Assembly: GCA_023264135.1 (NCBI GenBank)
Contig: JALQSZ010000039.1
Span: forward strand, 4,665 to 10,119
DNA: 5,455 bases
From: Acidimicrobiales bacterium
Lineage (GTDB): Bacteria > Actinomycetota > Acidimicrobiia > Acidimicrobiales > Acidimicrobilacustridaceae
Direction: 5' to 3'
The notes under the pieces were generated by a model. It saw only the letters and a program-made list of their open reading frames with translations. It had not been told where the DNA came from and made no database searches. Positions 1 through 5,058 of this stretch are shown piece after piece (position 1 is the stretch's first letter; each line of letters starts with the position of its first letter). The translations under genes were made by a program, and so were the position numbers.

Positions 1-650
1 CGGTGTGGTCGACAGGGACCTTTATGGTTCCGCGTTGGGAGACATTCGAAATCAGCGAGTGTTCAACGACTCCACAACTCGAAGGTCGTCGTGTTGCTGA
101 TCTCGCACTCGAGGGCGGCGTCGATCCGTTCGATTTCGTCCTCGACCTCGCGTTGGAGGATCCAGACCTTCTGCTTCGTGTGCGTTGTGTCGTCGCAAAC
201 GATGATCCAACTGAGGTTGCATTCCTTATCTCCGAGGAACACTGCGCTTTCGGACTCTCAGACGCGGGAGCCCATGTCGGACAACTCTGTGACGCTCCGC
301 AGGCGACCGACCTGCTTGGCAATTGGGTTCGCGATCGAAACGTCATGACGCTTGAACAAGCGGTGCATCGACTCACAAAATCGCAAGCCGATCTCTTCCA
401 GATTGTCGACCGTGGAGAACTTCGCGTCGGTGCTTGGGCCGACATTGTTGTGTTCGACCCGGCAACTGTTGCTCCGGGGCCGATCCGCCGCGTTGCGGAC
501 TTCCCGGCAAATTCTGAGCGCTTGACCGCAGATCAACCTGAGGGAGTCCGGCACGTTTTGGTCAACGGCGTCCCGATTCGGAAAGACGGTACGCAACTCA
601 CGCTGTCGGAAGGTCCCGGTTGTATTGCAGAAGTGGGATCGCAGCGATGA
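1..650 (+). CDS. Amidohydrolase, D-aminoacylase-like (COG3653 type), C-terminal part, cut by window start
   Basis: The reading frame is open from the left edge (first full codon at base 3) to the TGA at 648-650, giving about 215 C-terminal residues of a protein that would normally be 550-590. The last part of the amidohydrolase TIM barrel is clear: SDAGAH at residues 86-91 of the fragment, whose Asp corresponds to the catalytic Asp of D-aminoacylases, then NWVRDR, a 'LEQAVHRLT' helix, and the 'DRGELRVGAWADIVVFDP' stretch that leads back into the small beta-sandwich domain, with 'HVLVNG' near the end. Family members hydrolyse the amide bond of N-acyl-D-amino acids or related amides in the cytoplasm, using a metal-activated water. 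The N-terminal metal ligands lie outside the window, so activity cannot be judged. The stop overlaps the start of the next gene, a paralogue, so the two are almost certainly co-transcribed. The substrate is unknown. Confidence 0.85.
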   Translation, partial: VWSTGTFMVPRWETFEISECSTTPQLEGRRVADLALEGGVDPFDFVLDLALEDPDLLLRVRCVVANDDPTEVAFLISEEHCAFGLSDAGAHVGQLCDAPQATDLLGNWVRDRNVMTLEQAVHRLTKSQADLFQIVDRGELRVGAWADIVVFDPATVAPGPIRRVADFPANSERLTADQPEGVRHVLVNGVPIRKDGTQLTLSEGPGCIAEVGSQR

Positions 651-2398
651 CCATTCACGACCTCGTACTTCGCAATGGCACCATCGTCGACGGCACAGGC
701 CGATCGCGCTTTGTCGGCGATGTGGCAGTCACTGATGGTGTGCTTACGCAGGTTGGCGGCACCGTGCATGGTGCCGGTTCACGAGAAATCGATGCGACGG
801 GCCTCCTTGTCACGCCAGGGTTTGTCGACATTCACACCCATTTCGACGGACAAATTACGTGGGACGAAATTCTTGAGCCGTCGGTCTCGCATGGAGTCAC
901 CACGATCGTGGCTGGTAATTGCGGCGTCGGCTTCGCTCCGGTGCGTCCCGAACGACGCGAGCAGCTTGTCCATTTGATGGAAGGTGTCGAAGACATTCCT
1001 GGTGTCGCGCTCACCGAAGGCATGTCTTGGGATTGGATCACCTATCCCGACTACCTCGATGCGCTCGAGAAGCGTCAATGGTCGATTGATGTCGCTACGC
1101 AAATCACGCACGGTGCGTTGCGTGTTTGGGTAATGGGTGATCGGGCAGTTGGAGATCACGTCGCCACTGCTGACGATGCTGCGCAGATGGCAACTCTCGT
1201 CACCGAAGCGCTTCAAGCCGGCGCACTCGGGTTCTCAACCTCGCGCACCTATGCTCACCAAGCGCCTGATGGAACCTATGTGCCTGGCACACACGCCAAC
1301 GCCGATGAACTCTGGGCGATTGCCGAAGCGTTGCATGAGTTTGGCCAACCAGTGTTCGAAGTCTCACCGCTCGGCGTGGTGAGTTCGGACCCAGAGATGC
1401 TGATCAAAGAATTCGACTGGATGCGTCGGATGTCGGCGGAATTTTCGATTCCGGTGTTGATGATCCTGAATCAGATCCCGAGCAACATCGGGCTGTATCG
1501 CGAATTGCTTGATCTGGCGCTCGAAGCCCGCGCTGATGGAGCAATGGTGATTCCTCAGGTTTCGGCCAAGAGTCAAGGACTGCTTATTGGGCTGACGTCC
1601 TCGCACGCGTTCTTGCGTCGTCCGACCTTCCGCCGAATTCGTGAGGAGTCAAACGGCAATCTTGATGCGCTTGTCGAAGCGATGCGCGACCCCGCGGTGA
1701 AAGCAGCAATCCTTTCCGAAGAGGATCTCCCGCCCAGCGGTGAGTTGTATGAAGGAATTTCCGTCTTTGCGCAGAATGGCGCGTCGATCATTTTTCCGAT
1801 GACCGATGTCATCGATCAGGAGCCCGGGCCGGAAGACAGCATCGCTGGACTCGCCGCTGCCGCTGGTGTCAGCGAAATGGAAATGATGTACGACCGCATG
1901 CTTGATCGCGACGGCCGTGCTCTCATGATGGCCGGAATCAATAACTACGCGAATGCTGGCCTCGATGGTGTGTACGACATGATCACGCACCCCGCTTCTG
2001 TTCTTGGCGTGTCTGATGCCGGTGCACACTGCAATCTCCTTGTCGATGCGTGCATGCCAACGGTGGTGCTCACCCATTGGGTCCGTGACCGATCCCGAGG
2101 GCCGCGACTCTCACTCGAATCGGCGGTTCGAATGCAGACGCTCGAGACGGCCTCGGTGTACGGACTCGGTGATCGGGGATCGCTCGAAGTTGGCAAGCGG
2201 GCCGATCTCAATGTGATCGATTTCGAGAATCTTCAATTGCTGCATCCCGAACTCGTGCATGATCTCCCCGCAGGAGGCCATCGCCTCATCCAGCGGGCAA
2301 GCGGTTATCGCTACACGATCGTGGCCGGAGAAATCACTCGCGAGAACGATCACGACACTGGAGCACGTCCCGGCCGACTCGTTCGCGGTATGCGCTAA
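647..2398 (+). CDS. Amidohydrolase family protein, D-aminoacylase-like (N-acyl-D-amino-acid deacylase family)
   Basis: This is a complete 583-residue protein. ATG at 647 is preferred over an in-frame TTG at 620 because it gives a 4-bp ATGA overlap with the upstream stop and because the family N-terminus ([14 protein letters not shown]) begins right after it. Domains: beta-sandwich residues 1-55, TIM-barrel core about 56-500, return to the sandwich with '[17 protein letters not shown]' at 509-525. Visible active-site residues are H63 and H65 in DIHTHFD, C92 in GNCGVGFAP (29 residues after H63, the spacing of the D-aminoacylase metal ligands) and D457 in SDAGAH. The '[10 protein letters not shown]' signature is at 195-204. 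The two further zinc histidines of Alcaligenes D-aminoacylase appear absent: their expected places read VFEVSP (236-241) and LMILNQ (271-276). It is about 100 residues longer than that enzyme. It is probably a cytoplasmic metal-dependent amide or cyclic-amide hydrolase; 'D-aminoacylase' would be an over-precise name. It is the second gene of an apparent operon, followed 40 bp later by the cupin. Confidence 0.9.
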   Translation: MTIHDLVLRNGTIVDGTGRSRFVGDVAVTDGVLTQVGGTVHGAGSREIDATGLLVTPGFVDIHTHFDGQITWDEILEPSVSHGVTTIVAGNCGVGFAPVRPERREQLVHLMEGVEDIPGVALTEGMSWDWITYPDYLDALEKRQWSIDVATQITHGALRVWVMGDRAVGDHVATADDAAQMATLVTEALQAGALGFSTSRTYAHQAPDGTYVPGTHANADELWAIAEALHEFGQPVFEVSPLGVVSSDPEMLIKEFDWMRRMSAEFSIPVLMILNQIPSNIGLYRELLDLALEARADGAMVIPQVSAKSQGLLIGLTSSHAFLRRPTFRRIREESNGNLDALVEAMRDPAVKAAILSEEDLPPSGELYEGISVFAQNGASIIFPMTDVIDQEPGPEDSIAGLAAAAGVSEMEMMYDRMLDRDGRALMMAGINNYANAGLDGVYDMITHPASVLGVSDAGAHCNLLVDACMPTVVLTHWVRDRSRGPRLSLESAVRMQTLETASVYGLGDRGSLEVGKRADLNVIDFENLQLLHPELVHDLPAGGHRLIQRASGYRYTIVAGEITRENDHDTGARPGRLVRGMR

Positions 2399-2403
2399 CC
2401 ACC

Positions 2404-2409
2404 TAACAT
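2404..2409 (+). promoter_or_regulatory. Candidate -10 box (TAACAT) ahead of the cupin gene
   Basis: TAACAT fits the actinobacterial TAnnnT -10 pattern and lies in the 40-bp gap, 29 bp before the cupin ATG, which would give a leader of about 20-25 nt carrying the ribosome binding site. There is no convincing -35 hexamer upstream. The cupin may therefore have its own promoter as well as read-through from the amidohydrolases. This is weak evidence from a six-base match. Confidence 0.22.
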
Positions 2410-2427
2410 CACATGACAACTCGACCC

Positions 2428-2434
2428 AGGGGGA
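2428..2434 (+). promoter_or_regulatory. Ribosome binding site that fixes the cupin start
   Basis: AGGGGGA lies 4 nt before the ATG at 2439. It decides the start: the same frame stays open upstream to about 2259, but that extension lies inside the preceding amidohydrolase gene and encodes nothing cupin-like. Confidence 0.6.
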
Positions 2435-2438
2435 TCCG

Positions 2439-2900
2439 ATGACCATCACCACTACAGGCGCACCTGAAGCTGTACATATCGGTGAAAGTGACCTTCCGTG
2501 GGTCGAAATTGGCGGCGGTAACAAACTTCGCGTTTTGCAGGTGAAGATCGAAGAGGGTCTTTGGATCGTCGAGAACATCATGCAAGCGGGGTTCGAGGTA
2601 CAAACCCATAAGCACACCGGTCCGGTGTGGGGCTACACGGTCAGCGGCGGCTGGAAGTACAAGGAATACGACTACGTCAATCGAGCGGGTTCGTTCCTCT
2701 ATGAACCTGCAGGTTCGATTCACACGCTGCAATGCATCGAAGACAACACGCAGGTGTGGTTCCACATGTACGGATCAAATTTGAATCTCGATGCCGACGG
2801 CAACGTCGATTCTGTAACCGACGGCGCAACCTCGTTGGCGGGCTATTACGCGCTATGCGAGGCGCAGGGAATTCCTCGCCCCAACGTTGTTGTTGGCTAG
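2439..2900 (+). CDS. Cupin-domain protein, 2,4'-dihydroxyacetophenone dioxygenase-like (ChrR-type cupin)
   Basis: This is a 153-residue single-cupin protein; the start is set by the AGGGGGA site. Cupin motif 1 is partly standard: G51-x5-H57-x-H59, ending at G70, but the usual Glu position holds V63/W64. Motif 2 is exact in G84-x5-P90-x-G92-x2-H95. The run around residues 72-97 (W-K-Y-K-E, then AGS, then EPAG, then HTL) is the pattern of the dihydroxyacetophenone-dioxygenase-like family, where a Glu in the W-x-Y-x-E element can supply the carboxylate ligand; here that is E76. H57, H59, H95 and E76 are thus the likely metal site, probably non-haem iron. The characterised family member cleaves 2,4'-dihydroxyacetophenone with oxygen to 4-hydroxybenzoate and formate. 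Many relatives have unknown substrates, so only the family is claimed. It is cytoplasmic, with no signal peptide or membrane segment. It lies last in the plus-strand gene group, ending at a candidate terminator. Confidence 0.85.
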   Translation: MTITTTGAPEAVHIGESDLPWVEIGGGNKLRVLQVKIEEGLWIVENIMQAGFEVQTHKHTGPVWGYTVSGGWKYKEYDYVNRAGSFLYEPAGSIHTLQCIEDNTQVWFHMYGSNLNLDADGNVDSVTDGATSLAGYYALCEAQGIPRPNVVVG

Positions 2901-2920
2901 CGAACCGTCACAACGTTTTT
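2883..2920 (+). terminator. Candidate Rho-independent terminator of the amidohydrolase-cupin operon
   Basis: A perfect 8-bp inverted repeat, AACGTTGT (2883-2890) and ACAACGTT (2910-2917), runs directly into T residues (five in a row, 2916-2920, two of them in the stem). The left arm lies inside the last cupin codons and the T run reaches the stop codon of the convergent hydrolase gene. The loop is long (19 nt) and the stem holds only three G-C pairs, so it would be a weak terminator. A competing small hairpin, CCAAC (2881-2885) with GTTGG (2892-2896), is possible. On the minus strand no T run follows, so it would act only on plus-strand transcription. Confidence 0.4.
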
Positions 2921-3815
2921 AGAGATATTCATCGAGGAAGTCGACCATTGCGTCGAAGGCGTTTTCGCGCTCGGGATTCTCATACGCGCTGAAGTGATGG
3001 CCTTCAATCATGGCGAGTCGCTTAGGTGTCGAGGCTCGCTCGTACGTGTCGAGTGCAACCGCAGTGGATGCGACTTCGTCGTTTGTTGCGACGACCATGA
3101 GAAGCGCGGTGCCATCGAGGAACGGCGAACATGCAGCTGGATCAAACGGTGGCGTTGTCGTCATCACCATGGTGACGGAGTTCGTCCATCCGTTGTCGGG
3201 ACCGTGAGCGAGGAACCATTCGGAAGATTCGGGTTGGGGTAGCACCGCTGCGTCGATTCCTTCGTCGAGGACGACGGCCATCGGCCCAATCTCTCGAACG
3301 CCAACGTCGAGCGTGGAATTGTCGAATGCCACGCGCATGGCAATGAAGCGTTGTGCGGCATGTGAGGGATTCGCCATGAGATCGCCGAGGCCAGCGAACG
3401 GGGCATTGGCAATGACCGCTTTGATGTCGGGGTGCAGTGCGCCAAGCACGATGGCTTCACCGCCACTGAAACTCGAACCCCAAAGCGCGACACGATCGGG
3501 ATGGACTTCAGGCCAAGTGCGAACTTGATCAACGACTTCCCACATGTCGTGAGTCTGTGACCACGGATCAACGATGTTGCGAGGTTCACCGGAAGATTCG
3601 CCGAGACCACGATGATCGTAGAGGTACACCACATAGCCGGCCCTCGCGAATGACGCTGCGAACCAGGGCAGTCCCATGGCTCGTGTTGCAGAGAAGCCAT
3701 GACTCATGATGACTGCAGGTGCCGACATGGTGTCGTCATCAGGAAGATAGAGGTCGCCTTGTAGAACGGTGCCGTCGTCGAGGGTGACGGCGAGTGGTCG
3801 GGGAGCAGCAGTCAT
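2919..3815 (-). CDS. Alpha/beta hydrolase, YcjY/dienelactone-hydrolase-like
   Basis: This is a complete 298-residue alpha/beta-hydrolase. Visible in order: an N-terminal beta pair (LDDGTVLQGDLYLP, 12-25), the oxyanion-hole SHGF (38-41), DHRGLGES (67-74), the nucleophile elbow WGSSFSGG (112-119) with S115 as the predicted nucleophile, an inserted lid segment about 142-225, the acid D246 in VATNDEV and the base H274 in EGHHF (H273 is the alternative). The elbow reads G-x-S-x-S rather than G-x-S-x-G. Proteins of this kind hydrolyse esters, thioesters or C-C bonds of small molecules in the cytoplasm; no signal peptide is visible. It stands alone on the minus strand, convergent with the cupin (18-bp gap) and divergent from the thiolase gene (76 bp). 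There is no Shine-Dalgarno-like sequence before the ATG, and a TAGCAT box sits 7 nt upstream, which suggests a leaderless mRNA. The substrate is unknown. Confidence 0.88.
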   Translation of the reverse strand: MTAAPRPLAVTLDDGTVLQGDLYLPDDDTMSAPAVIMSHGFSATRAMGLPWFAASFARAGYVVYLYDHRGLGESSGEPRNIVDPWSQTHDMWEVVDQVRTWPEVHPDRVALWGSSFSGGEAIVLGALHPDIKAVIANAPFAGLGDLMANPSHAAQRFIAMRVAFDNSTLDVGVREIGPMAVVLDEGIDAAVLPQPESSEWFLAHGPDNGWTNSVTMVMTTTPPFDPAACSPFLDGTALLMVVATNDEVASTAVALDTYERASTPKRLAMIEGHHFSAYENPERENAFDAMVDFLDEYL

Positions 3816-3822
3816 AGGTGCG

Positions 3823-3828
3823 ATGCTA
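3823..3828 (-). promoter_or_regulatory. Leaderless-type -10 box (TAGCAT) for the alpha/beta hydrolase gene
   Basis: Read on the minus strand, TAGCAT matches TAnnnT and ends 7 nt before the ATG at 3815, so transcription would begin at or very near the start codon. The lack of any purine-rich ribosome binding site before this ATG agrees with leaderless translation, common in actinobacteria. A TTGACA-like element, ATGACA (3855-3850), is present but 21 nt away, longer than the normal 16-18 nt spacer. Confidence 0.42.
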
Positions 3829-3849
3829 GGAAGGAACGAGTAGCCGCGC

Positions 3850-3862
3850 TGTCATTGTGACA
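3850..3862. promoter_or_regulatory. Inverted repeat TGTCA-N3-TGACA, candidate operator between divergent genes
   Basis: A perfect 5-bp inverted repeat with a 3-bp spacer (TTG) lies in the 76-bp region between the hydrolase and thiolase starts, about 41 bp from the former and 36 bp from the latter. An overlapping shorter palindrome, TTGT-G-ACAA (3855-3863), shares half of it. Size and position suit a dimeric repressor or activator controlling one or both genes. No regulator gene is in the window, and I cannot assign the site to a named family. A 5-bp repeat can also occur by chance. Confidence 0.33.
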
Positions 3863-3872
3863 AACCGGCGTT

Positions 3873-3879
3873 GGGGGAG
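3873..3879 (+). promoter_or_regulatory. Probable ribosome binding site of the thiolase gene
   Basis: GGGGGAG lies 12 nt before the GTG at 3892, slightly farther than ideal. It supports translation from this GTG rather than from an in-frame GTG at 3910, which would remove the conserved PFRDVAIVGV N-terminus. Confidence 0.4.
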
Positions 3880-3891
3880 TGAGACAGCACC

Positions 3892-5058
3892 GTGGGTCAT
3901 CCATTTCGCGACGTGGCGATCGTTGGGGTGTTCAACACCAAACAAGCCCGTGTGCTCGAAGGTCACGATACGCAGAGCATTGCGCTTGAAGCGGCCTTAG
4001 GAGCGATTGCCGACGCTGGCCTCGAGCCACGTGACATCGATGGAGTCGTTGGTGGAATCGCCAGCAACTTTCTCTACCAAAGCCGAATCGGTCCGGCCTG
4101 GAGGTCGATGTCGCCGTTAGGAATTCCCGCGGTGATCGAAGGGGCGATGGCGATCGCGTGTGGCTTAGCGAACACCGTGCTTATCGCCACCGGTGAGGCC
4201 GGAAGCTATCGCCAACACGCATCGACTGCGCCTTGGACTCGACCGACGAATGAGTTTGTTGCTGCGTACGGCATGTTCACCGCCGCCGAGTTCGCATTGA
4301 TGGCTCGTCGCCACATGCATATGTACGGCACTACGTCTGAGTCGATGGCACATGTTGCGGCAACGATTCGAAACAATGGTCACGTCAATCCTGAAGCGGT
4401 GTATTTCGGGCGCGGACCATTCACTGCCGCAGACATTCTTGAAAGTCGAATGGTCGCCGACCCGTTCCACCTTCTCGATTGTGCAATGACGTCTGAAGGT
4501 GGAACGGCGCTTGTTCTCACTCGAGCCGATCGCACCGATGACACGGCCAAGGCTCCGGTGTTTCTGTTAGGCGGCGGAACCGATCATTACGGTCCGTCGT
4601 ATCAGCATCCTCCGGTTTGGGATCTCGGTGGCGTCCGCCGTCCTGACCTCATTGCCGGACACGTTGGTCGACGTGCAGCCGAGGAAGCGTTCGCGTCTGC
4701 AGGGTTGGGTCCAACCGATGTCGATGTCTGTGAGTTTTACGATCCGTTCTCGTTTGAACTCATTCGTCAGTTCGAGGCCTACGGATTTTGCGCCGAAGGT
4801 GAAGGTGGCGACTATGTGATGTCGGGAGTGATTGAGCCCGGAGGCCGGCACCCGATCACGACCGACGGCGGAACAATGTCGTTTAGCCACGGCGGTGCAT
4901 CAGTGCAGTTGTTTCAGCGCGTTGTGCGCGGGGTCCAACAACTCCGAGGCGAGTGCACGTCATCGCAGGTTCCCGATGCCGAGGTCGCAATGTGTACCGG
5001 CGGCGGATCCGGTGCGTTGTTTACCGACGTGTTGTTGCTTGGAAAGGAACGACCATGA
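3892..5058 (+). CDS. Thiolase-fold protein (SCP2/lipid-transfer-protein thiolase family), possible CoA-thioester aldolase
   Basis: This is a complete 388-residue protein starting at GTG. The N-terminus DVAIVGV (7-13) and the body are typical of non-specific lipid-transfer-protein thiolases: MAIACGLANTVLIATGE (86-102), PFHLLDCAMTSEGGTALVL (191-209), GFCAEGEGGDYV (298-309), TTDGGTMSFSHGG (323-335), QQLRGE (349-354) and CTGGGSG (368-374). Anchoring on the 'A-I-x-x-G' helix places S74 (M-S-P-L-G) where classical thiolases carry the nucleophilic Cys, so ordinary Claisen thiolysis seems unlikely. The HDCF motif of SCP2 thiolases is replaced by YDPF (Y283-D284), as in the steroid side-chain aldolase Ltp2, which uses tyrosine in catalysis. 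H333 and C368 align with the other two classical thiolase catalytic positions. The next gene, overlapping by 4 bp, encodes a DUF35 protein, the usual structural partner. The best guess is retro-aldol or other C-C cleavage of a beta-hydroxyacyl-CoA, or a binding role. The gene has four in-frame TTA leucine codons, unlike its neighbours. Confidence 0.88.
   Translation: MGHPFRDVAIVGVFNTKQARVLEGHDTQSIALEAALGAIADAGLEPRDIDGVVGGIASNFLYQSRIGPAWRSMSPLGIPAVIEGAMAIACGLANTVLIATGEAGSYRQHASTAPWTRPTNEFVAAYGMFTAAEFALMARRHMHMYGTTSESMAHVAATIRNNGHVNPEAVYFGRGPFTAADILESRMVADPFHLLDCAMTSEGGTALVLTRADRTDDTAKAPVFLLGGGTDHYGPSYQHPPVWDLGGVRRPDLIAGHVGRRAAEEAFASAGLGPTDVDVCEFYDPFSFELIRQFEAYGFCAEGEGGDYVMSGVIEPGGRHPITTDGGTMSFSHGGASVQLFQRVVRGVQQLRGECTSSQVPDAEVAMCTGGGSGALFTDVLLLGKERP
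5044..5048 (+). promoter_or_regulatory. Ribosome binding site of the DUF35 gene
   Basis: AAGGA lies 6 nt before the ATG at 5055, inside the last thiolase codons. Together with the ATGA overlap it supports this start and translational coupling of the two genes. Confidence 0.5.

Noticed and set aside
620..646. In-frame TTG start extending the second amidohydrolase by 9 residues
   Set aside because: ATG 647 gives the ATGA overlap and starts directly at the conserved family N-terminus; the extension lies within the upstream gene and matches nothing.
1..650. First amidohydrolase as a pseudogene or short gene starting at GTG 3
   Set aside because: The frame is open to the window edge and begins in mid-domain, so it is cut by the window; there is no sign of a frameshift.
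1649..2077. Open frame on the minus strand opposite the second amidohydrolase
   Set aside because: It is antisense to a well-supported conserved gene and its translation has no recognisable domain.
2259..2438. 60-residue N-terminal extension of the cupin frame
   Set aside because: It overlaps the end of the amidohydrolase gene, has no cupin character, and a strong AGGGGGA site sits just before ATG 2439.
2111..2617. Minus-strand open frame spanning the amidohydrolase end and the cupin start
   Set aside because: It covers two convincing genes on the opposite strand and a probable ribosome binding site; the translation is unlike any family I know.
3164..3700. Second minus-strand open frame within the alpha/beta hydrolase
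   Set aside because: It is an out-of-frame shadow; the hydrolase frame carries all catalytic motifs.
3855..3885. A sigma70-like plus-strand promoter for the thiolase using TTGTGA (3855-3860) as -35
   Set aside because: No TAnnnT -10 box is found at a suitable distance downstream; the thiolase promoter position remains unresolved.
4165..4470. Minus-strand open frame opposite the thiolase
   Set aside because: It is antisense to conserved thiolase sequence with no start signal or domain.
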